A DNA stretch of 64,000 bases from Verrucomicrobium sp. BvORR106 (GCF_000739655.1 NZ_BATR01000181.1:62001-126000), one strand, 5' to 3'; shown: positions 16,510-25,698, numbered from the stretch's first letter. Notes: a model not told the origin generated them from the letters alone. Made by a program: numbers and translations.

Positions 16510-17041
16510 TGCATCCCTCATAAGAACATCCAGGGCAACCACTCAGTTTTCGCCAACTCTCACTACCAGCTTCCCGTCATCTCTCATCTCCACCCCCGCG
16601 CAATTTTCAAATGCTTCCGAAACGGCTCCGACGTCTTGCACCATGAGTTCAAGGAAACTTCCCGCCTGCATTCACTTCCGAATTCAGAAGATTCCCCCTC
16701 TCTCTTACTTGCCACCGCACAAGCTTCACCCAAAAGCTCCATCACAGTATCTTGTTAATCCTTCAAAAATCTTGTCAATCCTGTCAAATTCAGGCTCCAC
16801 CCGTGCCCACGCAACACAAGCGCAAGCTGCCGCCATCGGTTGCGCTGCCCAGAGGGTCGCAATCGCAAGAGCCCCAACACAGGGCGACTGTGGTTCTACA
16901 GATGCACATCACAACTGGCCCGAACCTCGTGAGGGGTTGATCCAGGACGCTGCGAGAATTTGGTGAAATTCGCCTTGAGACTACCTGACCTCCAGGAATC
17001 ACGCAATTGAATCCACCAAAAGCCCATCAAAGACCAAGCAG
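16510..17041. other. Intergenic region with dispersed repeat
   Basis: About 530 bp with no convincing gene on either strand. The only recognisable structure is copy 3 of the 39-bp repeat at 16749-16787. Small open frames here show no start context or family similarity that I can see. Confidence 0.55.
16749..16787 (+). repeat. Dispersed 39-bp repeat, copy 3
   Basis: Third copy, same orientation as the other two; it differs from copy 1 at three or four positions, including the third A of the first half (TTGTTAATCC) and the tail (TGTCAAA). It lies in an otherwise featureless intergenic region. Confidence 0.75.
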
Positions 17042-18382
17042 TCAATCTCTCAGGAACCCGGCCAATCCCGTCTCCAAGAACTTCCCCCTCCACTCGGCCC
17101 GGGAGAATTTGCCCCGGGCGTTGGGCACCAGGTCCTGGCGCAACCAGTAGCGACGTGGCCTCTGCCAACCCGGGAGACGTTCCCCCATCCAGCGTACCAG
17201 ATCCTCCTGCCGCACGCCGACGGAGGTGTCCACATTCACACAGGCCACCGTTTCCTCGCACCGCACTTCATCCGCGCTGGGCACGCCGAAGACTACGCAG
17301 TGGCGAACCCCCTCGCATGAGAGCAGAGCGGCCTCTACTTCCGCAGGGTTGAGCTTCCTGCCTGCTACGTTGATGGTGTCACTCAGGCGCCCGCGCATGG
17401 TCACCCTGCCGGTCTCGCGGTCGAGGTCCACCACGTCGCTGGTGCGGAAACTTCCGCCGCCCAGGATCGTCCGGTCTTCGGTTTCGGCGGGCCAGTAGCC
17501 CTCTCCCACCGCCTTACTGTGCACGCACAGACACCCATCCCCACCCAGCGTGAGGCTCACGCCTTGCATGGCCTGTCCGGCAAAATTGGCATCGGCGCGA
17601 GGAGCATTGCTGCCGTCATAGGCAATGCCACCGCACTCGCTGGAGCCATAGAAGTTGTGAATTTTGATCCCGGCCTGCGCAAAGACCTCCTCCTCCAGCT
17701 GGAGGGGCAGCGGAGCGCCTGCTGAGATGGCCAGGGCAATGGGTGCATCCTTCAACAACCCCGCCTGGTGCCAGGCCCGCCACATGGCAGGGACGGCAGG
17801 TACCGTGTAGCGAATGCCCAGGGTGTGTGCCTGCCGCTTGGAAGACGGCATGGGATCCGGCACCAACACCATGGGGTGCCCCTGAAGCAGCAATGGGAGA
17901 ATGAGGTTGGAGAACCCGTAGCTGTGCGCCAGGGAGATCACAGCCAGATTGGGGCACGAAGCATCGAGCCCCATGGTCTGCCGAATGTTCTCCGCATCCG
18001 CCGCGAGCTGGTCGCCACGGAAAAACACGCCTCTCGGCTGCCCCGTGGAACCAGAGGTGAACTTCATGTGGCAGATCTCCGGAGCAAACTGGGTACCCCG
18101 GGCCACCGCATCCGCCAGGAGCGGCGGCGTCTCCACCTCCACTGGGCAAAGGACAGCGTCATCCCGCCAGGCCCGCAGACATTCCAATACAAACTGTTGA
18201 GCTCCACCTGCCCCGCGCATGGAGGCCACATGGACCTGCCTGGGTGCCAGCGGGGCGAGCAGGGCCACCTCCTCCTGCAAGGCCGAGAAGGTCCACTGCT
18301 CACCTGTGGCCGCGTCTCGCACCGCCACGGCATCGGCATGCCGGTTCAGCGTTTGCAGCCAGAGTTCGTGGAGAATGGGCAT
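17042..18382 (-). CDS. AMP-dependent acyl/aryl ligase
   Basis: The 446-aa protein is an ANL-superfamily adenylating enzyme: MKFTSGSTGQPRGVFF (A3 phosphate-binding loop), NFYGSSECGGIAYDG (A5), SFRTSDVVDLDRE (A7), MRGRLSDTINVAGRKLNPAEVEAAL (A8) and the C-terminal catalytic Lys in NARGKFSRAEW (A10). The N-terminal domain is shorter than usual (about 446 rather than 500-550 residues), as in aryl-polyene-type ligases. It would activate a starter acid as an acyl-AMP for loading on a carrier protein or CoA. It is divergent from the ketosynthase operon 356 bp away, so it probably supplies that pathway. Confidence 0.85.
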   Translation of the reverse strand: MPILHELWLQTLNRHADAVAVRDAATGEQWTFSALQEEVALLAPLAPRQVHVASMRGAGGAQQFVLECLRAWRDDAVLCPVEVETPPLLADAVARGTQFAPEICHMKFTSGSTGQPRGVFFRGDQLAADAENIRQTMGLDASCPNLAVISLAHSYGFSNLILPLLLQGHPMVLVPDPMPSSKRQAHTLGIRYTVPAVPAMWRAWHQAGLLKDAPIALAISAGAPLPLQLEEEVFAQAGIKIHNFYGSSECGGIAYDGSNAPRADANFAGQAMQGVSLTLGGDGCLCVHSKAVGEGYWPAETEDRTILGGGSFRTSDVVDLDRETGRVTMRGRLSDTINVAGRKLNPAEVEAALLSCEGVRHCVVFGVPSADEVRCEETVACVNVDTSVGVRQEDLVRWMGERLPGWQRPRRYWLRQDLVPNARGKFSRAEWRGKFLETGLAGFLRD

Positions 18383-18737
18383 CAGTGGGGCGGGAAGAAA
18401 GAACAGCACCAGTACCGGGCAACCAGAATAGGTGCGCTCAGAACCAAAGCTTTAACTAGGCCCATCCGCTCCGTTCCGCAAGCAGTCGCCACCGGGAAGC
18501 GGCCCTCACAAGTGCGTCTGCCAGGCCAGGCATTGATCAAGAAGGGCGCCCCATCTGAATTCCCCACTTCTCCCGTCACCAAGCCTTCACACTCAACAAA
18601 CACCTCATGGACGAAACATCCTCTGGAACCTGCCCGCTCCACGGCGCCATGCGAACCTCGAACTCCAACCAAGATCCCCTTGAGCGCCCCGTGCACCCTC
18701 GCTAGAGGTGGAGGTTCATTTCACCCGTCATTCCTCC
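18383..18737. other. Divergent promoter region between ligase and ketosynthase
   Basis: About 355 bp separating two divergent coding units. A minus-strand open frame of 104 codons overlaps it but shows neither a start context nor homology. No clear sigma-70 boxes or operators could be picked out by eye. Confidence 0.45.
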
Positions 18738-20012
18738 ATGCCGTATCCCTCCTCCCCCGCCCCCGGTGCGCCCTTTCGCGTGGTGGTCACCGGCGTGGGC
18801 ATCATTACCTCCATGGGCATCGGCTGGAGACAGAATGCCGACGGCTTCCGCGAGGGCCGGCAGGCCCTGCGCCCCATCACCCTTTTTGATGCCTCCAGCC
18901 AGCGCGTGCAGCAGGCGGGCGAGGTGATCTTTGACCAACCCTTGCCTCAAACGCGGCTGGGGCGCCGGCAGCTCGCCCGACTGGATCGCGCCTCGCGCCT
19001 GCTGATTCATGCCGGAGCAGAGGCATTCACCCAGAGCGGCTGGCAGGCAACGGCAGACGCAGGCAGCACGATCGCGGAAGACATCCCCATCGTGCTCGGC
19101 ACCAGTGCCGGGGCCATGGCCGTGGGTGAGAGCTACTATCGCCAGAAGGTGGAGACCCCGGGCGAGGCCCACACCCTGCCGCACAAGGTGGTGCTGTACC
19201 AACCGCATACTCAAGCGCAGTTCCTGGCCGATGCCCTGGGTGTCCAGGGTCCGGTCACGATGATCTCCAACGCCTGCGCCTCCGGAGCGAATGCCATCGG
19301 CCATGCCTTCCGGCTCATCAAGACCGGCCGTGCCTCCCGCGCCATCGCGGGTGGTTACGATGCCCTGGCCCAGATGGTGTTCGCTGGCTTCGACTCTCTC
19401 CAAGCCCTCAGCACCACCTCCCCACGCCCGTTCGACGCCCAGCGCGACGGGCTCGCCTTGGGAGAAGGAGCGGCCGTCTTCACTCTGGAGCGGTATGAGG
19501 ATGCCGTCAGCCGCGGAGCTAACATCCTGGCGGAAGTCACCGGATACGGCGCGGCGACCGATCTCCATCACCTGACCCAGCCGCACCCGCAGGGGGACGC
19601 CGCGCTCATCAGCATGACGCGTGCCTGCGCGGAGGCCACTGTCGAGCCCAAGCAGGTGCAGTACATCAACTCTCACGGCACGGGCACACCGCTCAATGAC
19701 GTGGCAGAAGGCATGGCCATCCAGCGCTGGGCGGGCCCCCACACTCCTGGCATCATGGTCAGCAGCACCAAGGGAGCCATCGGTCACCTTCTGGGCGGCG
19801 CTGGGGCCGTCGAGGCCGCCATTTGCGTGATCGCACTGAGTGAAGGCTTCGTGCCACCGAACGCCCCTGTATCCACCCCAGACCCGGTCTGCACCTTCGA
19901 CCTGGTGTGCGAGCCCCGCCAGGCACAGCTCGACTGCGTGCTGACCAATTCCTTCGGCTTCGGCGGAGCCAATGCCACCCTGGTCCTCCAGCACCCCACC
20001 TCCAGAGCGTGA
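18738..20012 (+). CDS. Beta-ketoacyl-ACP synthase (KAS II/type II PKS-like KS-alpha)
   Basis: A 424-aa condensing enzyme with all catalytic residues: the nucleophile Cys180 in NACASGAN, His314 in NSHGTGTPLND, and Lys346/His351 in TKGAIGHLLGGAGAVEA. The N-terminal VVVTGVGIITSMG and C-terminal SFGFGGANATLVLQ complete the thiolase fold. It catalyses Claisen condensation of acyl-ACP with malonyl-ACP. ATG 18738 starts a short Pro-rich leader before the domain. A second, inactive KS follows 17 bp later, then FabG and ACP, all apparently one operon. Confidence 0.93.
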   Translation: MPYPSSPAPGAPFRVVVTGVGIITSMGIGWRQNADGFREGRQALRPITLFDASSQRVQQAGEVIFDQPLPQTRLGRRQLARLDRASRLLIHAGAEAFTQSGWQATADAGSTIAEDIPIVLGTSAGAMAVGESYYRQKVETPGEAHTLPHKVVLYQPHTQAQFLADALGVQGPVTMISNACASGANAIGHAFRLIKTGRASRAIAGGYDALAQMVFAGFDSLQALSTTSPRPFDAQRDGLALGEGAAVFTLERYEDAVSRGANILAEVTGYGAATDLHHLTQPHPQGDAALISMTRACAEATVEPKQVQYINSHGTGTPLNDVAEGMAIQRWAGPHTPGIMVSSTKGAIGHLLGGAGAVEAAICVIALSEGFVPPNAPVSTPDPVCTFDLVCEPRQAQLDCVLTNSFGFGGANATLVLQHPTSRA

Positions 20013-20029
20013 CACCGCCGACCTCTCCC

Positions 20030-21136
20030 ATGCCCCCTTCTTCAGGCTCATCCGCCACGATCCACCTCACTGGCTGGGGGGCCGTGTCTCCCGCCGGCTG
20101 GAGCGCCACCGCGCTGGCAGACGCTGTGCTGGCTGACTCGCCCCTACCTCATACCTCTGAGCGCCGTGTCCCGGAGGCCCCGGAACGGATGTTCCGGCGC
20201 GTGCCGCCCATGCCCGCTACGCCGGACTGGATGAAACAACCCCGCCTGCGCCGCACCACCGCGGCCGCCCGCCACGCCGTGCACGCGGCGGTACAGGCCC
20301 TGGGCGAGAGCCACCTTGAGGCGGTCCGCAGCAGCGGTCGCCGTATCGGCACCATCTTCTGCACCATGAGCGGGTGCGTGCAGTTCAGCCGCCGGTTCTA
20401 CGCGGAGGTTCTGGCCAATCCCCTCCTGGCCAGCCCTATTCTCTTCCCTGAGACGGTTTACAATGCCCCGGCCAGCCATGTTTCCTCGCTCCTCGGTTCC
20501 CCGGAGATGAACTACACGCTCGTGGGTGACTCCGCCCAATTCCTCGCTGGCCTGGATCTGGCCGCCCAGTGGCTGGATGACGGCTTGGTGGACGCCTGCC
20601 TCGTCATCGCGGCGGAGGAGCTGGACTGGATCTCAGACGAGGCGCTCCTGCTCTTTGCTCCGCAGGCAGTTTCCGCGGAGGGTGCCGCAGCCGTGCTGCT
20701 GGAGAAAGGCGGCACGTCCCCATCAACGGATTCTGCAATCACCCTGCGCGCGGTGACTGAGGCCTTCACCTACGGTCAGGAGCGCGACCGCCCCCAGGCC
20801 GCCACGGCCGTTCGGCGGGCCCTGGAACGCCACCGCGCTCCAGGAACCGTGTTGTGTGATGGCTCGAACCCCCAAGCCCTGGCCTCCGATGGTACCCGCA
20901 CGCGGGGCGACACCACTGAGCAACAGCTCTGGCAGGACTGGGATGCCCCTTCCTATGGCGTCCGGCCCGTTCTAGGGGAGGGATTTGCCATCACCTCAGG
21001 CTGGCAGACGGTCCTCGCGTGCGAACTGCTTCAGCGCGGCCTCGCCAGCCAGGCCTTCATCAGCGCGGTGGGCCTCACCCAACAAGCTGTGGGCGCCGTG
21101 TTGCAGGGGCCCGCACCGATTCCCAGCCAGCCCTGA
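20030..21136 (+). CDS. Ketosynthase-like protein lacking catalytic residues (chain-length-factor-like)
   Basis: A 368-aa thiolase-fold protein related to beta-ketoacyl synthases (IHLTGWGAVSPAGW at the N-terminus; YNAPASHVSSLLGSPEM; LDDGLVDACLVIAAEELDW). The catalytic Cys position is Ser168 (GDSAQF), and the His-containing HGTGT and KS/GH motifs are absent (CDGSNPQALAS; LGEGFAITSG). This is what is seen in chain-length factors (KS-beta) that pair with active KS-alpha in type II PKS and aryl-polyene clusters. ATG 20030 is 17 bp after the upstream KS stop; the open frame begins further upstream inside that gene. It is probably a non-catalytic partner of the preceding KS. Confidence 0.82.
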   Translation: MPPSSGSSATIHLTGWGAVSPAGWSATALADAVLADSPLPHTSERRVPEAPERMFRRVPPMPATPDWMKQPRLRRTTAAARHAVHAAVQALGESHLEAVRSSGRRIGTIFCTMSGCVQFSRRFYAEVLANPLLASPILFPETVYNAPASHVSSLLGSPEMNYTLVGDSAQFLAGLDLAAQWLDDGLVDACLVIAAEELDWISDEALLLFAPQAVSAEGAAAVLLEKGGTSPSTDSAITLRAVTEAFTYGQERDRPQAATAVRRALERHRAPGTVLCDGSNPQALASDGTRTRGDTTEQQLWQDWDAPSYGVRPVLGEGFAITSGWQTVLACELLQRGLASQAFISAVGLTQQAVGAVLQGPAPIPSQP

Positions 21137-21203
21137 CGCCCGCCCTCCCCGCATCCATCTTCGTTTTACCTCGTTCCCACCTTTTTTCTCCCGCATCTTT
21201 TTA

Positions 21204-21932
21204 ATGCCCACAGTCACTCTCATCACCGGCGGCAATGGCGGCCTGGGCATCGCCCTCGCCACTGCGTTCCTTGAGGCCGCCCCAGACAACGTCGTCTGGC
21301 TGGGCGTTCGCCAGCGCCGGAACAAAGCTGAGGCTCTCGCCGAAACACACCCCAAGCGTTGCCACCTCATTCCGCTGAACGTGACAGTGGATGTCGAGTG
21401 GACCGCGGCCATTGCCGAGATCGTCGGCGCGTCGGGCAAGCTGGACGTCCTGGTGAACAATGCCGGGCACCATGAAGATGCCCTGCTGGCCACCATGTCT
21501 GATTCCATCTGGCAAGATGTCCTACAGAGCAACTTGACCGGCACCTTCCTGGGCTGCCGCGCGGTGGTGAAGCATATGATGGGGCAGCGCTTCGGCCGCA
21601 TCATCAACATCTCCTCCCTCAGCGCTCTCATGGCCCCTGCCGGCCAGACCAACTATGCCGCCGCCAAGGCCGGCATCATTGGCCTGACCCAGAGCTTTGC
21701 CAAGGAAGTGGCCCGCGCTGGCATCACGGTAAATGCAGTTTGCCCCGGCTTTATTGAGACCGATGCCTTGATTCAGATGTCTCCCGAGGAACGCCGGGCC
21801 GCCGCCATGCGGGTGCCCATGCGCCGCCTGGGCAAGCCGGAAGAAGTGGCTGCCGCCGTCCTTTTCCTTGCATCCCAGCCCGCTGCCTATATCACAGGAG
21901 CCGCCCTCAAGATCGACGGTGGCATCCTCTGA
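21204..21932 (+). CDS. fabG: 3-oxoacyl-ACP reductase-like SDR
   Basis: A 242-aa short-chain dehydrogenase/reductase: TGGNGGLG cofactor motif (residues 8-15), LVNNAGHHEDALL, the catalytic Ser138, Tyr151 and Lys155 (ISSLS...NYAAAK), then VCPGFIETDAL and the C-terminal ITGAALKIDGG. Reads as FabG, which reduces beta-ketoacyl-ACP. ATG 21204 is 67 bp after the KS-like gene; the longer frame from 20985 lies inside that gene and is a shadow. In context it would reduce the product of the KS/KS-like pair. Confidence 0.92.
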   Translation: MPTVTLITGGNGGLGIALATAFLEAAPDNVVWLGVRQRRNKAEALAETHPKRCHLIPLNVTVDVEWTAAIAEIVGASGKLDVLVNNAGHHEDALLATMSDSIWQDVLQSNLTGTFLGCRAVVKHMMGQRFGRIINISSLSALMAPAGQTNYAAAKAGIIGLTQSFAKEVARAGITVNAVCPGFIETDALIQMSPEERRAAAMRVPMRRLGKPEEVAAAVLFLASQPAAYITGAALKIDGGIL

Positions 21933-22011
21933 GCCCGCCACCTCCGATCTCTCAGCAAAGCCCCCCACCTGCTTCAGTTTTCCCGTCCAACTCCGATCCG
22001 ACCCCAGCAAA

Positions 22012-22275
22012 ATGGCAGACCTCGACCTCGACGCCCTTCGGCAGCAAATCAAAGAAGCCATGGTGGAAGAGCTCATGCTCCCCCAAGGTGCCGACGAAAT
22101 CGCCAACGATGCCGCCATCTTCAGCCCGGAAGGCCTCGGCCTCGACAGCGTGGACGCCCTGCAGCTCGCCGTCGCCCTGGAGAAGCGCTTCGGCCTGAAG
22201 CTCGCCGATGCCGCCGCCGCCCGCGAGGTCCTGCGCTCCGTGGACACCATCGCAGCCGCCATCCAGGCGAAGTAG
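22012..22275 (+). CDS. Acyl carrier protein
   Basis: An 87-aa acidic protein with the carrier signature GLDSVDALQL, the phosphopantetheine-bearing Ser being residue 46, framed by four-helix acidic segments. ATG 22012 is 79 bp after the FabG stop. It would carry the acyl or polyketide chain made by the upstream KS pair. No phosphopantetheinyl transferase is seen in the window, so the host enzyme would be used. Confidence 0.93.
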   Translation: MADLDLDALRQQIKEAMVEELMLPQGADEIANDAAIFSPEGLGLDSVDALQLAVALEKRFGLKLADAAAAREVLRSVDTIAAAIQAK

Positions 22276-22383
22276 CTTCCCAGTGCATCAGCGGGCGGTG
22301 CGTCAGCGCGTCATGCCCCCAGCCCCTAAAGGTTGGAGGAGCCAAAAGATTCTTATCCCGCTCCGTCGCACTTTCTGAGTTCT

Positions 22384-22589
22384 CCGCCTCCCGAGATAGG
22401 CGGGCTGCATCGGAATGCATCACTCCCGGACCGACCTGTGGCCCCGATGCCGAAGGCATCATACCCCCGGGGATCGGCGAAAACGGCCCCATCCTGAAAG
22501 GATGGCAGCAAGGTGCAGCCTCGGCGTCAACTCCGCCAATCTGGCCCCAACCAGCGCAGCGTCTCAACGATCCCGCCCTAAGCGGGATC
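22384..22589. repeat. Array of short perfect palindromes
   Basis: The ACP-rimO gap holds several perfect stem-loops: 22384-22389/22398-22403, 22406-22410/22415-22419, 22446-22451/22455-22460 (loop GAA), 22490-22495/22499-22504 (loop GAA), and 22569-22576/22582-22589 next to the rimO stop codon. Their shared GAA loops and tight spacing look like a REP-type repeat cluster; the last one could end rimO transcription. Confidence 0.55.
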
Positions 22590-24025
22590 TACTGAGCCAT
22601 CTTCGGCACCCGCTCGCGGAACGCCTCACGGCCCCCGTCACGACCGTTGAGGCCGCCTTGTGCCACGAGGTCATAGCCGCGCCAGTCGGAAATTGTCACC
22701 TCCGCGAACTCGCCCACTGGGAGTGCCGGATCGACAAATACGACGCCGTCGATGTCGATGGAGTCCATGTAGGAGCGGCCTTCTCCGGGGTTCTCCACCA
22801 GCACGCGGTAGGTCTTGCCCAGCTGGCTGGCGTTGAACTCCTCTGCCCGATGCTGCAAGACGCGCATGGCCTCGTTCCACCGGCGCTTGCGGGTGGAGTG
22901 GTGCAGATGGCCCTCCATCTTGTCGGCACGCGTGCCCTCCTCACGGGAGTAGTTGAACACGCCCGCGCGCTCGAATTTGGTCTCCTCGATGAACTGCACG
23001 AGCTCCTCGAAGTCCTCCTCTGTCTCACCGGGGAAGCCGACGATGAACGTGGTGCGGATGGCGATATCAGGGATGCCGGCGCGCATGCGCTGGATGAGCT
23101 CACGGATGTACGCACCATTCGTCTCACGCTTCATCAGCGTCAGCATGTTGTCGCTGATGTGCTGGAGCGGGATATCCACGTACTTCACCACCTTCTCGCT
23201 CTCTGCCACGGCCTGGATGAGCTCATCGCTCCAGTGAGCCGGGTGGGTGTAGAGCAGGCGGATCCAGAAGTCGCCCTCCAGGGCATTCAGTTCGCGGATC
23301 AGGGTGGCCAAGCTCTCGCCACGGCTGCTGTCCACGCCGCTGCGCGGGTTCGGGCGCTGCCCTTCCCACTTGTCCATGCCAAAGTAGGTCGTGTCTTGGG
23401 AGATCAGGTTGATCTCCTTCACCCCGCTCTTGATGAGCGCCTTGGCCTCGAAGACCACGCTCTCCTGCGTGCGGCTGCGGTGCTTGCCGCGGATTTTCGG
23501 GATGATGCAGAAGGAGCAGGGATGGTTGCACCCCTCAGCGATCTTGATGTAGGCGGTGTGCTTCGGCGTGAGGCGGAAGCGCGGGGTGTCGTAGTCCGGG
23601 ATGTACTGCGGCTTCTCCGTGACGTGGTTTTCCGGGGCCTCGTCTTCCTCCCGCTTCTTGCCCATGAGCCCCTCGATGATGGGGGCCACCTTGGTGAGTT
23701 GGTCCAGACCGATGAAGGCATCCACCTCAGGCATGAGGTTCGGCAGTTCCTGGGCAAAGCGCTGGGCCATGCACCCCGCCACGATGATCTTCTGCTTGGC
23801 CCGGGTTTTCCCGCCCTCCGCACGGCCGTCCACGGCCTCGTGCACGCTGGCGATGCTCTCCTTCTTGGCCATGTCGATGAAGGAGCAGGTATTGATGATC
23901 AGCACATCTGCCTCCTCCGCCTGCGGGGTCATGGCCATCCCTGCCTGCTGCAGGTGCCCAATCATGATCTCAGAATCGATGAGATTCTTCGCACATCCGA
24001 GGGAAACGAGGCCGACTTTGGTCAT
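22589..24025 (-). CDS. rimO: Ribosomal protein S12 methylthiotransferase
   Basis: A 478-aa radical-SAM methylthiotransferase: N-terminal MTTase module starting VGLVSLGCAKNLIDSE with the cluster Cys residues, central CNHPCSFCIIPKIRGKHRSR (CxxxCxxC), and a C-terminal TRAM-like domain. The VSLGCAKN start and SRT motif mark RimO, which adds a methylthio group to Asp of ribosomal protein S12, rather than MiaB. ATG 24025 yields the canonical MTKVGLVSLGCAKN; the upstream ATG at 24034 would add three residues. Confidence 0.95.
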   Translation of the reverse strand: MTKVGLVSLGCAKNLIDSEIMIGHLQQAGMAMTPQAEEADVLIINTCSFIDMAKKESIASVHEAVDGRAEGGKTRAKQKIIVAGCMAQRFAQELPNLMPEVDAFIGLDQLTKVAPIIEGLMGKKREEDEAPENHVTEKPQYIPDYDTPRFRLTPKHTAYIKIAEGCNHPCSFCIIPKIRGKHRSRTQESVVFEAKALIKSGVKEINLISQDTTYFGMDKWEGQRPNPRSGVDSSRGESLATLIRELNALEGDFWIRLLYTHPAHWSDELIQAVAESEKVVKYVDIPLQHISDNMLTLMKRETNGAYIRELIQRMRAGIPDIAIRTTFIVGFPGETEEDFEELVQFIEETKFERAGVFNYSREEGTRADKMEGHLHHSTRKRRWNEAMRVLQHRAEEFNASQLGKTYRVLVENPGEGRSYMDSIDIDGVVFVDPALPVGEFAEVTISDWRGYDLVAQGGLNGRDGGREAFRERVPKMAQ

Positions 24026-24192
24026 GGGGCGCAAAGTCTAGCACAAATGGCAAGGGAAGAAAGAAATTACAGCAACCCGGGACCATTCGCCCGCATATAA
24101 GGAGAATCCCGATGTCTTTGGATAGACGTCTTCAGAGCTTTTTGGCATAACCCAATATCGCCCAAAAACCTCTCCCGAAGGGTGCCCCCCCT

Positions 24193-25698
24193 ATGACGTC
24201 CGTGCCACCCGATTCCTCTCCATTCGACCCCGACTTGGACAAGCGGCAGATTCAAAAGCAAACTCGCCGCGCCTTGTTGCTGATCTTGGGCTTCATTTTG
24301 GCACTGATGATCACCTTCATCGGTCTGCTGCTTTTTTACGACGTCCCAATGCCGGACGACTCCTCCCTCTCGGTGACAACCCAGGAGCTACAACTGCCTG
24401 CCGTAACATCGCAGGCGGCGAAAAACCCCTTGGCCGACCTGGTCAATGCGCTGAAAGCCGCCAAAATGGAGAGAGTGGAGGAGCTCCCTTCCCGGGCGCG
24501 CACGCTTGAGCCTGGAACCGAAGCCGAAGTTCGCACGTTCCTCGCCACTCAGGGCCAGGCCTTTGCCGCCTTCGACACTCTGCTCCACTCGCCCCAGGCT
24601 GGACAGTGGCGCTGGCCAGAGCTGGGCACGGAGCCCGCCACCAGGTGGACGGGTGAGTCCATCTCCTCAATTCAGAATATAGCCAACCTCATCCGTCTCC
24701 GCTACCGCTTGGAGCTTGCGGACGGTGAATGGGAAAAGTGCCTCTACAGCCTCACCTCCCTCATTCAGTTCGGATCAGCCCTGCAACGTCGCCCGGGCAC
24801 ACTCATCCATCTCCTGGTGGCCGGCAACGCCCAACGGATGGGTGAATCCGGCCTGGAAGCAGCTCTCACACTCCAGACCGTTCCTGCCGACCGTCTCGCC
24901 GTCTTACAGCAGCTGCTCACTGGCCTTGAGCAAGATCGTACCAACTACGAACTCAGCCTCCGCATTGAATATGCCATCTTCAAAGAGATGATCCCACTGA
25001 TGGTCGATGCGGCCGACCTACAAGCATACCACGGCACAAAGCTCCTCGAACCCTTCGCCCCGTTGCTGCTGAAGCCAGGCATGTCCTGCACGGTTCGCGC
25101 CCAACACGACCAGGCAACCATCGCCACACTCCATCAAGGGTGGAAGGAAGGCTTGCTCCTGCAGACAACCCTGGCAAATGAGTTCGAGGCAAAAACCCAA
25201 TCGCAGATCCGCCGCCTGCTCAGCGCCAACCCTGTAGGCGACTACCATCACCTCCAGTATACAGGGTCAGCCAAAAGCATTCTGGGCCGCCAACTCACCG
25301 ACATCGCGCTCCACCGCCAGACCGTTCTCCAGCTCGCCCTGCGTCGCTATGAACTCGACCACGGTCAAGTACCCGATCAACTAACCATCCTCGTCCCGCA
25401 GTACCTACCCGAGGTTCCTCTCGATCCCTTCACCGACCTTCCTATGACGTGGCTCCCCGCCACTCAGGTACTCTACTCCATCGGCGAGGATTTCACGGAC
25501 AACGGTGGCACCTTCACCAAGCCCGCCAGCCGCAGGGGCCCCGATCTCGCCATGCACTACTGGTGGAGCGATGCCGCGGCGAAATGGCGCGAGGAGCAGC
25601 GGCTCGAGTCGCAACGCAATAGCGCTGGTCGCAAAAGCACCAAAAAGAAGAGCGCATCTTCCAAGCCCGCTCCACCGCAAGCCGCGACGGGTCCTTAA
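24193..25698 (+). CDS. Paralogue family member 1 (anchored protein with GspG-like C-terminus)
   Basis: A 501-aa member of a tandem family of unknown function. It has a short cytoplasmic leader, one transmembrane helix (about 27-48), then DVPMPDD (50-56), WRWPELG (139-145), LLLKPG (291-296), LALRRYELDHGQVPDQL (381-397), LPEVPLDPF (405-413), YSIGEDFTDNGG (428-439) and a final YWW (456-458), followed by a Lys-rich tail. The C-terminal motif order resembles the globular part of the GspG pseudopilin (inferred). Membership is clear from the shared motifs; no known function is suggested. It heads the run. Confidence 0.85.
   Translation: MTSVPPDSSPFDPDLDKRQIQKQTRRALLLILGFILALMITFIGLLLFYDVPMPDDSSLSVTTQELQLPAVTSQAAKNPLADLVNALKAAKMERVEELPSRARTLEPGTEAEVRTFLATQGQAFAAFDTLLHSPQAGQWRWPELGTEPATRWTGESISSIQNIANLIRLRYRLELADGEWEKCLYSLTSLIQFGSALQRRPGTLIHLLVAGNAQRMGESGLEAALTLQTVPADRLAVLQQLLTGLEQDRTNYELSLRIEYAIFKEMIPLMVDAADLQAYHGTKLLEPFAPLLLKPGMSCTVRAQHDQATIATLHQGWKEGLLLQTTLANEFEAKTQSQIRRLLSANPVGDYHHLQYTGSAKSILGRQLTDIALHRQTVLQLALRRYELDHGQVPDQLTILVPQYLPEVPLDPFTDLPMTWLPATQVLYSIGEDFTDNGGTFTKPASRRGPDLAMHYWWSDAAAKWREEQRLESQRNSAGRKSTKKKSASSKPAPPQAATGP

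Noticed and set aside
18382-18696. A 104-codon minus-strand open frame in the ligase/ketosynthase promoter region
   Set aside because: It overlaps the probable ligase promoter, has no start context and no recognisable sequence.
18702-20051. A 449-codon minus-strand open frame over the ketosynthase gene
   Set aside because: The ketosynthase on the plus strand carries all catalytic residues; this is its shadow.
20030-21136. The second ketosynthase as a pseudogene
   Set aside because: The frame is intact, fold segments are retained and it sits next to an active partner, which fits a chain-length-factor-like role better than decay.
22415-24100. A 561-codon plus-strand open frame over rimO
   Set aside because: rimO is certain from its radical-SAM and MTTase motifs; the antisense frame has no homology signal.
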